DNA from: Rhynchonema sp. JSB1_4
Taxonomy: Eukaryota > Nematoda > Chromadorea > Monhysterida > Xyalidae
Direction: 5' to 3'
Assembly (NCBI GenBank): GCA_030248065.1
Contig: JASAMV010003788.1
Location: 1-19,064 of the forward strand
Length of the DNA: 19,064 nt
This document shows, piece after piece, positions 1 to 9,782 of the stretch. The number at the start of each line of letters is the position of its first letter. Position 1 is the first letter of the stretch. Position numbers and translations under genes: made by a program. The notes beneath the pieces are model-generated. The model had not been told where the DNA came from and made no database searches. It saw only the letters and a list, made by a program, of their open reading frames with translations.

Positions 1-82
1 GGTGGTGGCTGGGTTGGGATATATACAATTTTATGTTGTGGAGCTCGCTGCTTCGTTGCCCGCTGTTTTGTCCGAGACAAAC

Positions 83-153
83 CTGGTCGACGGTGTATAT
101 CTTCGGGTTGTCATCATAGGCGCCAAAGTATTTGCCGACAATGTCCAATTTAC
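83..153 (-). CDS. FASN: Probable FAS exon after enoyl reductase core (left copy)
   Basis: This is the mirror of 18516-18586, with the same 71 bases, splice sites and phase. Confidence is limited because the peptide has no clear FAS match. Confidence 0.5.
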
Positions 154-3100
154 CTGTCCAGGAAGAATGAGCTCGATATTGATGAATCGAAAATGAAAAA
201 TCAACGTTGTTCTCGAAAAAATCGGCATCTGATGGTTTTTTAGGATTTTAGGCTGCAAGTCTAACGCACGCGTTGGCACACGCCTTCAACGGAAAGGCTG
301 AGAACGACTGACGATATTAAACTAAACAGGAACAGTTGTGTCAGCCGAACCACAACTGCGTGGAAGGCGGTGTGCAGCCACAGGCTGGAGACTACTGGTA
401 TTGGTCGCACAATGACTTTATAAGAATTGGTCAAATTTTTTTCCTGAATCGTGAAGCAGGAAAGTGACGGGGCAATGACGTTGCGTTGCGCGATCACACA
501 CAAAGAATGCAGTCAGTAGAATGTTTCAAACCCGCAGCAACGTGAGTGCTTGGCCAGGTTATTTTCAGATGAAAATGTTATGTGAGAATCACAAATATGT
601 AGCACAGTGGTTAAGAGTGACTGAACGTGAAAATCAGGGTTGATTTATGAATTCTTATATGGTCAGTGTGCGACCAATACTAAAGCAGTCAACGCAAGTT
701 GTATAGTTCAACCACGAGCTCATGAGACGACTTTTTTAAAGCTTAAAGTAAAACTACGCCAACACGAGCCCGATTTCGGAGCTGGCAAAATGGTGAAACA
801 TTCACACGTGGCTGCTGATTTGGGAAACGGTACACGTTGTGGAATACAACGTGGAGCATGATGATTTTCTCTTTCTTTGCGTTTTGCAAGTTCACCACCT
901 CCGAAATCGGGCTCGTGTTGGCGTAGTTTGCCTTTACTTGGCAGATTCAAAAATGCTCCGGTTACGCGGGTTTTCGCAAACAAAAGAAAGTGATTGGGCC
1001 GAGAGACATGATGACAAGTTCCAGCTGGCTGACCTCAATTTGTTGCGTGCTTACGCGAACAGCAACGTTGTTCAACACACAAATGTTTTGTGAGTCAAAA
1101 GGGAATTTACGCACCGAAGTGTAGCACGTGTTTTTGAAAAATACGTGCGTTTCTCTTTCTTTCATTTTCGAAATACGTGGAACTGGAAGATTAGTCCACT
1201 TCAAAAAAAGTCGTCTCCATGAGTTCGTGGTTGGACTGTACGCACAGTGTGTAGTCGTATATAGTTGACGTGGCCCTCAATCAGCGCGTGATTCCATGAT
1301 ATTCATAATCATAGGCGTTGACTACGACTGTATACGGCGACTTGCGTTGACTACTTCGGAATAAGCCAATATATACCTGCGCCATTCAACAGTCGGCTGC
1401 CGGCGCCCCAGTTGCGAATGTGAATGTTGACAATCTTGATGCGTTTCAGGTAGATGTCCATTCCAACGGGTGTCCCCAGCAGCATGTCAGCTTTGCCGAT
1501 CTCACAGAACGTGCCATCCAGCGCCACGCATCGCAGACTCGCCTGTGTTGTTGTTCATTGAGGTGTCGGTGTGAGGCTCGGCGTAAACACGAAACATTAT
1601 AATGCTGTTATAACGTGGAATGTTTCAGATGTTTCACACCGAAGCGTTCGACCGAGTTTACACCATCCGTTACACCCAACCCTGTTCACAACCGAGTCAG
1701 CTAAGATAAATAACCAGGACTTGGTTTGCACACTGGCATACCAACAGAGTTGACCGACTAATTTCGTAAAACTGTGCATATCTAGTTGCATGTTTACGCT
1801 ATACCAAATTAAGGCGCGCCCGATTCCATTCAAAATACAGCGGAAAAGATAGAAGCTGCCAGTGGATGAAGCGTCGACCTACACACACTTCGGTTCCAAA
1901 GGTTGATATGGCACGTTTCTGCACACCTGGGATTCGAAAAAAATATACCTGGCTATATTGTTGCCGGAGTTTCCATATACTTCCCCAATGGTTGGATTTA
2001 AAAAAATTTTATTATCCAACTTCAAAAAAAACTTTTTAAAACTTTTTTCAAAATCACATTTTTTTATTCCGGACTACCAAAAATTCGGTTTCTTGAAGAA
2101 TTAAATGGCTGAAATCGTGTTAGTTAGGTATGTTTTGAAGGACACAAAAGAGAACTTTTCCAGAGACTTGCATGTTTACGTCGATCAGCTGCGATCTAAT
2201 CCCTTTGGTCATGACTTTGAGAACCTCGAAGGTATGTAGGTATGCAGGTACGCATGAACTTTTTCATCTGGGAGACGAAAATTTCAGTAAAAATTAGCCT
2301 TTTTGAAACTAACATGGGGTCAAAAAGCTGCATACCGACACCTGAGAAAAACCGACACTTTTGGCCGCCGACACCGACACCGACTCCGCCACCGACATTA
2401 GTAGTGTTGGTACCGACACCGACCTTTTTCCGACACCGACGCCGATCCCTATGTGCATGTCTATTACCTGCAGTTTGTCGCCCGCCAACGAATTGATGAC
2501 CACGTCAACACCCCTGCCGTTCGTTTCGCGCATCACCATTTGTTCGAACGACGTGTCCCGACTGTTGCCGATATGCGCCGGGTTGAGCTTCGGGAACTTG
2601 TCAAGTAGATACTGCAATCTATGAATATACATAGATTGCATGGCTCAATCGTTATAGTCTATGATGACCCACGTCAATGTGTCCCTATCAGAACTGTCAA
2701 CAATTTCGGTCACCACAAAGAAGCGGCACGTGGTGCTTGCATCTTAGGTTGGGTTAGACTGCAAACCAAAATATGCTACAAAAAACTTTTTACTGTGAAG
2801 ACCGAACACGATAATCAATTGAAACACCCGGCCCACCTTTCGTTTTGAGTCCCTGCCTACCGTTGTGAACACAATAGCACCATCCTTGAGCGCGCGGTGG
2901 ATGACAAGCTGTGCGTTTAAATGGCATATCAGTCTCATGTTGCTGATTGTCTGTTATTTGAAAATGTGGATTGCAGTTAGTTTCTACTTTGAAGTTACGG
3001 CGTGAGCGGTCGTGGCTGTGGAGCTAATAATTGCGCTTTAAATCAATAGTTTCATCAGGCTGATCTGAACCGAGAACACAGTAATACACAAGCTATGTTC

Positions 3101-6100
3101 GAAAAACCGCTGAAACGAGAAAATAATATGCGAGCAACGTTTCTTTCGACGAAGTTTGTTCCTTGGGCCAAAAAACATATCCCAATCACAACGACGATGC
3201 ACGAAAACGAACCAGGCCAACACCTCCGGCACCCGAATGTACGAGCACCGTTGAGCCGGCCGGGAATCCATCGGGTGTCTCCATCGCCTGCAGGCACATC
3301 TCCACGGTCGCACTGTTGGTCGAGTATTGGCACGCCGTGGCCATCGGACAAACGTCGCCCATATCGGTGATGCAACCCTGTTTTTGTATAAGCTCAGTTT
3401 TTACACACACATTGCTCTGTTGGGACCGACTTTGGCGAAACAGCACGAAACGGGTCAGTGATGTGTCATAAAAGTTGGAGCACTGATTCTGAAAATCAGG
3501 CCCTGTGTCAAAATGTTCAAAATTCAATGCAATATAGAAGAACAGATGTGTTTTTGAGGGTTGACGCTCGCCGTATGTTCCAACATTGAAACGGAGAGCG
3601 CCACAAAACATAGGCTTGGGCAGGCTGCTGGCTCATGTTTTTTGCAGCAGTTTTTCAAAGTAACCGAACACACTTGTCCAGAGATCTGGACAAGCCTCTC
3701 TGGTGTTTTTCTCGACAATAATTTGCCGCGGGTCAGTGCGCTAGTTTGTGCTCTGCATTCACTCAAAGAATATAATGGTCCACCCTATACGCAGCATGTA
3801 TACATAGTGCACCAACCTCGAACAGAATGGTGCTGCTGGCCAGTGCCGTTCCGTTGACGAGTCCTGCCACGCGCGTGCCATCTGCCAATTTGCCGGCAAT
3901 GTCGCAGCCGAGACGTGTCCCGTCGACGTTCATGCCTGTCTCGGGCATTCAAATACAGTCCACGCTCTTTATAGTGACTGACACACTCTTTAATGTGCAG
4001 CCCTCTGTATATGTACAGAATTGTATCTTTCAACACAATCTTTGGTCCCCGATTCGCCGTTTAACATCGCTACCACTCTTATATATGGTGGATATTCTTT
4101 GGAGTTGGAAATTTCTGGAAACGGAATTCATAAAAGTGGTCAACAGGCGAATACCCCTGGGTACAGACGGTTGTTAATTCTCGTTTCTTGTCACGTAGTA
4201 GGACGTGGAGAATAGACTTGCATGGGTGAAATTTAGGAGCGCGCAGACACACACAGTAGTCAGGAATTGCGATATGGTAAAGTTCGAGAAAGCAATGACC
4301 AATTTGAAGGCAAAGAGGTGCAACAAAGCATAATATCATCCAACCTAGCACATTCTCGTGACCTCCTTGAAACACCTCGCCGGGGATACGGTTGCGCGCA
4401 ATCATTGCGTCGCGAAACGTCAACCCTGCGTGAAACATCTATAGTCCAGACATATATAGTGCCATCTTGGAATAGCACAGAACTCTTTTACAATGCATTG
4501 CAGCTATTAGGTAGCTCATTTGGCAACTGGCCAAATCCATTCCCCTTCTCTACGAACACAACACGGGCCACCAAAGTTTTTTTTATAACATTCATTGAGA
4601 CAGGGTTGGGGAAAAAAAATTTTTTAAAAAGGTTTTTGAAAAATTAAAAAAATGTTTTTAATTTTTCACGCGGAACAAAATGTTCTAAAAGGCGCAAAAA
4701 TACCCTTTGGGGGGTTATTTTTTGTCACTTTTTCTCAAGGGTCGAAAAATTTTCTTCACAAAATCACTTTTGGGGCATGTATTTGGTGCCTAAGATGCCC
4801 CAAATGATGTTATCATACATACCTTCCCGTGATACATGGGACACAGTATGCATGTACCTATACGTGGTACTTTGCTGTCATACCCCATCGGGTTGATCAG
4901 ATACGACTGATTCAGCGACCCGACAAGTGTTTCTGCTGCTTATTGTCTGAATCCTGTGTTGTTTATGAGTAAATCTTGCTTATTGGACAACAAGCTGTTG
5001 TGTCTGATACCACAGGGCAACAATGATCGGTCCATATCAAGCACAGACTGTTGGATTGCACTGAAAATGACGTAAACACCCTTCAAAAGTGATGCAAACA
5101 AAGTCACAAAAGTGTCTTGTCAAAATTAAAGTTGCATTTTTCGCGTTTTTGCGCGTTTTTCAGGCAAATTTGGTCAAATTTCCCCGATTCCGAGACCTTC
5201 TAAAGAAATTTAAAAAACAATTTTTTTAAAAAAAACTTGTTTAAAAAATTTTTTTTTCCAACCCTGCATTGAGACACGCCCTTGCTTTCTGAGGCTGGGA
5301 TACGAAAAGTATGAAAGAAATCAAACAAAATAGCTTGGATCTTGAGTAACGAGTGCTGCGCGTAAGGCAGCCAAGAGAATGAAAACGTCGCCGGGTCGAC
5401 TAAAAATTAATCGGGAAGTCAAACGGGTGACAGGATCGGACCGAACACCAAGTCTTTGATTTCGCCCGCATAAACTGTTCATGACTGCGTAGCAACCATC
5501 TGATTGTCGACGATGTTTACCGGATTGAGGATGAAAATGACCACAACTCACCCACTGCAATAATATTGAAATTGCTTATTCTTTCCCGTTCAATTTCTTT
5601 TTTAGAAGTAGTGTGCACACCTTTGTCACCGTGACACTTTGTCGCATGTTTAGCGTGGATAAAAACAATACACGCTTGATTTGAATTGAATTGACTCACC
5701 AACATAGTAGACCTCCACGGGCAACACTTTGCCATTTGGATCACCGAAAGTCAGTCGATTACGCCACACTTGATCAATATTGTTCTCAATCCATTCGAAA
5801 CTGCTCAAGTCGCCGGGCGTCGTCTGATGCAAGTACGCGTGCGGCACCCGCCGATAGGCAGTGGGGTTGGCTGCAGGTTACGGTAGGTACCGTAGTCCAC
5901 CTATCCGGTCATGAGACGATCTGCTACGATTCCATGCGTGTGTCGAATTATATCTCGACAACAAGAGAAAGCGAAATATTGTGCATGCTTACGCATAGAT
6001 GATCCACTTTCTTTCTGTTTTCTAAAAAAAATTCCAACCACGTGGAACCGGACCAGATTGTCTCATGAGCGGATGGATGGACTATACCTTGCAATATTGA

Positions 6101-7071
6101 CACGTAGCATCACCCGTCCTCGGCTGATCCACATACCATTAATTAAATCTCCTTCCCTCCTATTCTCCAAAAATCAATCAGACCCCCTGCCGCAATTTTT
6201 TCCTTTCGCCCACGGTCCTCCCCCCAAATATCAACCTTGGTGATCGTATCATCTCGGATCGATTTTTGCATTAACGATACAAAGAGAAGTTATGGTTGCC
6301 AGCTTTAAAGTTGTGCCGGGAAAGGCAATTTTTAGCTGGTCGAGATTAGGTGGCTTCCGTTACTCTCAGTATCTCGTTAGTGCATAAATCGCACCTCATC
6401 AAGTTTAATGTCGGGGCCAATATGTTGTTGCGGGATCGTTCATTAACAATTATTCCAAGTGACAACTAAAAATGCTATCCACTCATTGTTGGCCAAAAGC
6501 AACACGTACCTCTTGTGTATCAAACTCCCAACGAATCAAATGCATGATGCAAGTTATGTGTTTGTTGAAAAAGCTGGATTTGAGTGTTCTCGGTTTTGGT
6601 GAGATCCAGCTACAGGAATACTTGAACAAGTTGAAAAATGTTTGCCGTCGCAAACAAGCCAGTGGAAATATGGCTCTCCCCGTTTATAAAAGTTGAATGC
6701 AAGAGGCAAACAAGTTCTAAGTCTAATTGGACAGTTTGTTGACTGAAGTTATTTAAAGTTGAAGATTCAGACCAAGCCATATGGTGGTAATCGAGAGCCA
6801 TATTTCCACTGGTTTGTCTCGAGAGCAATTTTTTATTTATATCGAGTTCGCAAAAACACTATAAGTAATATTATGACAGTCATTGGTAACAGTCACCCCA
6901 CGAACCCAAAAGTTTTTAATACTTCCTACTAATAAAGGAACACACCCAAGCAATACAACAACACACAAACACCGCAGAAAGCGTACAATAACCTAAGTTT
7001 TATGCATATACTAAGAATAGTTAATTATGTTTTGAAAACATTTTTCAACACTATCACACCGGTTTTTTTTG

Positions 7072-7102
<31 letters not shown>

Positions 7103-8047
7103 CTTTTTAATGGCTTAATAGAGAGGAGGTATTTTTGATAGAAGCTGAAGAAGAAGACGGAGAAAGAAGAATTCTGCGCATTTTTCCAACGTTTGGTCTC
7201 TACTTTAGGACCCTCTAACAATACAATACATAAGTGGATATAACCAGTGTAAGTTATTTTAGTTGAAACTTCCTAAGTATTTTCGAGCGAGAAATTTTAC
7301 ACCCCCTCTAATGGGAATCCCCCCCTTAAATAATCTTCACATCGACTTAACAAGCAAACCGTACGTGCAGTAGTATAGTAAGTACCCCATTTGCCCTTCT
7401 TAACATTATATGAAGCCTTGCAGCCGCTAGCTCAGTCGTCAACCTTATAAAAACCAAATCCTTTATTTTTTCATTATGAATGGCCATATAAAATTTATCA
7501 AAACTTCATGCGTTACACCACGTGCTGCAAGCAGGGTTGGGCAAAAAACTTTTTTTCCGCCGTTTAAACCAAAACCCATTGAACTTGAGCGGTTAAATGA
7601 GATATTAACGGTCCCTGTTAGATCCAAACCGGACCAACGGGATTAACAAACTCCTATATCACGTATCCTCAAAGTAAAAATTAAATTTTTTAAAAAAACA
7701 AAATATTTTCCTATATCAGGGTACTTTCCCTAAAAAACAGGAAAATCAAGGAATTAGGATTTAAAAAAAAACGAAAAACGACCCAGGCGTTTTTTTTTAA
7801 ATTTTTTAAGAAAAACGCCGTGGACATACAGGAATATCATCTAGAAGCTCCTATATTGAACGTCATCCTTTATCATCAGCACGATTATAACAAAAGCTCT
7901 TTTACATATCATACATATCTCATATTCTTAGGTCTTATTCAAGTAAAATACATTCGTTTTACATACCCAGCCTCATCTACTACTCTCTGGCTTTTTCCCA
8001 TCTACCTCACTCTCCCTCTTTTTTCCCACCTGGGTTTTTTGTTGTTG

Positions 8048-8088
<41 letters not shown>

Positions 8089-9147
8089 TGGTGCGTGTGT
8101 GTGTGTGTGTGTGTGTTGGTTTGTTTTTTTTTTTGTGTTTGTGTTGTGTTTTGTTTTTTTTTTTTTTTTTTTTTTTTGTGTGTGGGTCTTTCTCCAATTA
8201 CCATTTTTTTTCTCGAACTCTCTTCTGTATCAGGATCGGGGCGAAGCAAATGCTCCCTTCCATGTTTCCCCCGTACCTTTCCATGCTATCCTTCGTTTAC
8301 CTCAATAGCTATATTTATTTATTACTAATTCGACAAATTTTTTAACTTGCATGTAGCTAGCCCTTCAGTACTCCCCTTCCTAGTTTCGTGACCGGCCTGG
8401 TCCGATCTTGCGTGGCCACGTGGACTTTTTTGTGTTTTGGATATTTTGTTGATTTAACGGCGCCACAAATTTCGACCGGGATGAACGTTTCTGCTGGTTA
8501 TCTAGGAAGAACTTTAAGGCTGGTCGAAATTAGTGCGATCATCTGAAAAGTTTGAAATATCCATGATGGAAAAGGCCACGTGACCAAGGCAGGGCCAAGT
8601 GTGAATTCATTCGAGATGCACATGCGAACACACATGTGAATCATGACACTTTTGAAAAATTGCATGGAGAATAAGCAAAATCATCGCTTCTCGCCTGTCC
8701 ACGCACCCCATAATCTGTCGTTGTGACTGTACGTGCGTCCTTTCAGCCTCTCCTTGCACATGTCCAATAGCAGTGTCAGTGCGTAATGACCAGTATGCTC
8801 GATCACAAGAATACAACCGTCGTCTTTGATGAACGTTTTCAGCTGAAACCATTTGGTTTTTGTGTTTTTTCATATTTTTTCATACACCGAGAAACTGGTG
8901 CATCAGCGCACTGACGGTGCGGTACTTTTTCTTATTATTTAACTGTTTTCATAGGAAACAAATATTTTCCATATGTGTGAAAACATAGCACGTACTTTTG
9001 GAGCATTCGGGCAGCTTAGAAATATTGATTTTCAAGCGCTATATAGCACGCGCTATGTTACAACACGCGATGCCGACTCACATTGTTCAACACGGCCACC
9101 GGATCGTCCTGTTCGTGCAGTATCTTGTCGAGCAAACACACATTGTA
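83..9147 (-). CDS. FASN: Type I fatty acid synthase, partial and broken (minus-strand copy): pseudo-methyltransferase to enoyl reductase
   Basis: Reading right to left on the minus strand, the exons are 9147-9082 and 8842-8707 (pseudo-methyltransferase), a broken exon at about 7443-7367, then 5870-5700, 4425-4363, 3935-3817, 3377-3213, 2908-2837, 2611-2468, 1542-1377 and 153-83 (enoyl reductase). The ER exons encode the same protein as the plus copy except for one residue (Gly for Ser near the end of 1377-1542). The counterparts of plus exons 9830-9987 and 10133-10356 are not recognisable on this side. As written, this copy cannot give a full reading frame, but the break coincides with a stretch that looks like poor-quality sequence, so it may not be a real pseudogene. 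Confidence 0.8.
397..681. repeat. Inverted-repeat element with TATTGGTCGCAC ends (left)
   Basis: Inverted ends of about 32 bases (GGTATTGGTCGCACAATGAC at 397 and its partner ending at 681) enclose about 285 bases. The inside contains GTAGCACAGTGGTTAAG, which resembles a tRNA A-box, but no convincing B-box or full tRNA fold. No target duplication was identified. Confidence 0.5.
688..1268. mobile_element. Inverted-repeat element, TCATGAGAC family (left, long)
   Basis: The ends are about 50-base imperfect inverted repeats reading roughly GTCAACgcaagt..CAACCACGAGCTCATGAGAC and running into a T tract. The element holds the 189-base TA-flanked insertion in this arm. The target duplication is not resolved, so the borders are approximate. 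Confidence 0.6.
746..934. mobile_element. TA-flanked transposon present only in the left arm
   Basis: This 189-base element has terminal inverted repeats of about 36 bases sharing ACTACGCCAACACGAGCCCG, with two mismatches near the outer tips. It is bordered by TA on both sides (744-745 and 935-936). The right arm has the unfilled site, a single TA at 17924-17925 within AAGTAAGC. A TA target duplication is typical of Tc1/mariner-derived elements. There is no coding capacity. Confidence 0.88.
1377..1542 (-). CDS. FASN: FAS exon, end of enoyl reductase fold (left copy)
   Basis: This is the mirror of 17342-17507, encoding [20 protein letters not shown] and [14 protein letters not shown]. It carries the only amino-acid difference I found between the copies (Gly instead of Ser four codons from the end region) and a synonymous GTG for GTA in the Val of RCVAL. 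Confidence 0.88.
2333..2447. repeat. ACCGAC tandem repeat (left)
   Basis: This is an imperfect hexamer-based minisatellite (ACCGAC/ACACCG units) in the intron just after the exon at 2468-2611. Unit changes and a short deletion distinguish it from the right copy. Confidence 0.8.
2468..2611 (-). CDS. FASN: FAS exon, enoyl reductase core (left copy)
   Basis: This is the mirror of 16280-16423, with identical protein including [19 protein letters not shown] and [11 protein letters not shown]. Just upstream of the acceptor the arms differ at several bases, while the exon itself is unchanged. Confidence 0.92.
2837..2908 (-). CDS. FASN: FAS exon, enoyl reductase nucleotide-binding fold (left copy)
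   Basis: This is the mirror of 15984-16055, encoding [18 protein letters not shown] and RDSKRK. The donor reads GTGGGC here and GTTGGC on the right, which is a substitution just inside the intron. Confidence 0.84.
3213..3377 (-). CDS. FASN: FAS exon, enoyl reductase NADPH-binding loop (left copy)
   Basis: This is the mirror of 15533-15697, encoding [14 protein letters not shown] and the HSGAGGVG dinucleotide-binding loop. It is open, with the same splice sites as the right copy. The intron that follows differs between arms by several small indels (about 3010-3130). Confidence 0.86.
3817..3935 (-). CDS. FASN: FAS exon, enoyl reductase substrate-binding part (left copy)
   Basis: This is the mirror of 14975-15093, encoding [20 protein letters not shown] and ending at ILFE. 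The start may be 3939 if the alternative acceptor is used. The sequence is the same as the right copy. Confidence 0.83.
4363..4425 (-). CDS. FASN: FAS exon, enoyl reductase GroES-like part (left copy)
   Basis: This is the mirror of 14485-14547, encoding [16 protein letters not shown]. It has the same two alternative donors, giving a low-coordinate end at 4363 or 4376. No differences from the right copy were seen. Confidence 0.8.
4601..5266. mobile_element. hAT-type non-autonomous transposon (left copy)
   Basis: This 666-base element begins CAGGGTTGGGG and ends CCAACCCTG. It is flanked by a perfect 8-base target duplication CATTGAGA (4593-4600, 5267-5274). A/T blocks sit just inside both ends. 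There is no coding capacity. It lies in the intron between exons 5700-5870 and 4363-4425. Confidence 0.92.
5700..5870 (-). CDS. FASN: FAS exon, start of enoyl reductase (left copy)
   Basis: This is the mirror of 13040-13210. It is open over 171 bases with the same acceptor, donor and phase, and with the same peptide ([18 protein letters not shown]). The exon lies just outside the degraded part of the left arm. Confidence 0.83.
5893..6084. mobile_element. Inverted-repeat element, TCATGAGAC family (left, short)
   Basis: This 192-base element has imperfect inverted ends reading TAGTCCACCTATCCGGTCAT and TAGTCCATCCATCCGCTCAT, each followed by GAGAC(G/A)ATCTG. The TCATGAGAC core and an inner CGTGGAACxGGA motif are shared with the longer element at 688-1268. 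It is intronic, just upstream of the exon at 5700-5870. Confidence 0.65.
6129..6228. other. Left-only insert of about 100 bases
   Basis: Where the right arm reads GGTTGATATCAGCC at about 12774-12787, the left arm has about 100 extra bases between CGGCTGAT and ATATCAACC. The insert is pyrimidine-rich with C runs. No inverted ends or clear target duplication were seen. Confidence 0.7.
6627..6838. mobile_element. Inverted-repeat element with CAAGTTGAAAAATG ends (left, eroded)
   Basis: This is the mirror of 12158-12384. The outer end is intact, while from about 6680 inward small deletions accumulate and the inner terminus is reduced to a T-rich run. It marks the start of the degraded part of the left arm. 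Confidence 0.6.
7367..7443 (-). pseudogene. FASN: Broken copy of FAS exon 11203-11300
   Basis: On the minus strand this is the counterpart of the plus exon encoding [12 protein letters not shown]. About 21 of 98 bases are missing in several small deletions, so the frame is lost. The flanking splice region is also eroded. The damage continues into the neighbouring introns at the same density, which suggests a sequence-quality problem more than gene decay. Confidence 0.7.
7532..7813. mobile_element. Truncated left-arm copy of the hAT element at 10613-11087
   Basis: One end (CAGGGTTGGGCAAAAAAC) and its target duplication half GCTGCAAG (7524-7531) are present. The other terminus and its flank have been deleted, and the body is shortened to about 280 bases. 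Internal segments such as GTACTTTCCCT and ACGACCCAGGCG match the right-arm element. Confidence 0.85.
8036..8183. repeat. T, TG and TTG low-complexity block (left)
   Basis: This block holds TTG units, two TG microsatellites (about 8050-8086 and 8094-8116) and long T runs (about 8126-8177). The GAGTGGT between the two TG tracts corresponds to GCAGTGG beside the right-arm CA repeat, so this is where the two arms last correspond. Confidence 0.8.
8467..8535. repeat. Short repeat with AATTTCGACC / GGCTGGTCGAAATT ends
   Basis: A 69-base stretch in the spacer is bounded by AAATTTCGACC and GGCTGGTCGAAATTAG in inverse orientation. The same motif occurs at 6334-6350, 12661-12677 and three times in 18690-19006. 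It may be a remnant of the same family. Confidence 0.4.
8707..8842 (-). CDS. FASN: FAS exon, pseudo-methyltransferase part 2
   Basis: This is a 136-base exon with acceptor TTTCAG and donor GTGCGT after the codons for NDRLW. The start [20 protein letters not shown] fits the FAS pseudo-methyltransferase strand and loop that follow the peptide of the exon at 9082-9147. It ends in phase 1, exactly what the plus-strand exon at 9830 needs on its 5' side. The sequence looks clean, unlike the degraded stretch just to its left. Confidence 0.72.
9082..9147 (-). CDS. FASN: FAS exon, pseudo-methyltransferase part 1
   Basis: This is a 66-base exon of 22 codons with acceptor CATAG and donor GTGAGT. The peptide ends [12 protein letters not shown], which resembles the part of the animal FAS pseudo-methyltransferase domain just before the loop reading roughly ALREGGFLLLH. 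In FAS this domain has lost methyl-transfer activity and is structural. The exon ends in phase 0 and joins the next minus exon at 8842 in frame. It has no copy in the right arm. Confidence 0.7.
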
Positions 9148-9689
9148 CTATGCGCTAACGTCCAGCTCAGCGATTTACTGAAAGCAAGGGAATTATTAAA
9201 ATTATCAATGATACTGCTGATTAATTTTATGAACTTCATGGGTTAGAGTTAGAAAAGTTGTTATTTACACAAAGGTATACTTCATAAGATAGTTTCATTT
9301 GGGTTTAATCCTTATCTCGTGCTAACCTTAATGTAATGCTCAAAAAATTTCATTATAAAAAAAAAGCAACAGACCCGAAAACAGTGATTCGGTGTGATAT
9401 TCACTCTATATTTAACACTGTTTGTCACATATTTGCATTGGTCGTGTACCAAGAGGCAATAGTTTCACCCAAATTTGCCGTCTTAAGTGTCACAAAGCCA
9501 CACGAAGGCACCCACACCACGTGGGGGAAGTGTACGGGTGTGTACCTGACTACTGTTGGTACTCATTGACCATTGTTTAGTATTGTTTTCGTGTCGTGAG
9601 TGCTTTATATGCACTTACCACACGTTATGGAAGAAAAATGCCACTATTTTTTTTCTTTAGCGCTCATTTTTTTCGTTTCGGGCAGTTTT

Positions 9690-9780
9690 TGGCTGGAATA
9701 AAAAAATTTTTTTTTAAATTAAAAAAAAAATTTTTTTTTTAAAAAAAAATGGGGTTTGAATAAAAAAATTTTTTTATTAA
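9690..9780. repeat. A/T homopolymer block beside the right-arm microsatellite
   Basis: Alternating A and T runs with GGCTGGAATAAAAAAA and GGGTTTGAATAAAAAAA. They could be the eroded ends of another element, but no target duplication is visible. Confidence 0.5.
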
Positions 9781-9782
9781 CC

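Larger units (their letters stand above)
1..8090 (-). repeat. Left arm of giant inverted repeat
   Basis: This arm is the reverse complement of about 9787-18668. Base 1 pairs with 18668, exon edges 83 and 153 pair with 18586 and 18516, and the position sum drifts through small indels to about 17870 near the TG repeat at 8050. From 1 to about 6680 the match is close, including introns and transposons. From about 6680 inward the arm is a shortened, deletion-ridden version of its partner. The outer end is cut by the window, so the arm may extend further left. Confidence 0.95.
6680..8340. other. Degraded inner section of the left arm
   Basis: The sequence follows the right arm in order, but bases are lost every few positions. 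For example, 7141-7385 (about 245 bases) corresponds to about 375 bases at 11286-11660. Differences are almost all deletions. Long T runs (7062-7099, 8150s) occur here. No intact exon is present. I see nothing else functional. Confidence 0.75.

Noticed and set aside
597..650. tRNA-like A-box (GTAGCACAGTGGTTAAG)
   Set aside because: The B-box is too weak (GGGTTGATT) and no cloverleaf can be drawn. At best it is a worn tRNA-derived SINE fragment.
1985..2100. Possible third hAT element (GGTTGG next to A/T runs), mirrored near 16800-16905
   Set aside because: Only one poor end is visible and no 8-base target duplication was found.
7820..8308. A 162-codon open frame on the plus strand
   Set aside because: It is created by TG and T repeats in the degraded section. 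The peptide is mostly Val-Cys and Phe runs, and its 5' part is eroded intron sequence.
9420..9545. Possible minus-strand exon upstream of the pseudo-methyltransferase exons
   Set aside because: The frame is open for about 40 codons, but the peptide resembles no FAS segment I know and the splice sites are unconvincing.
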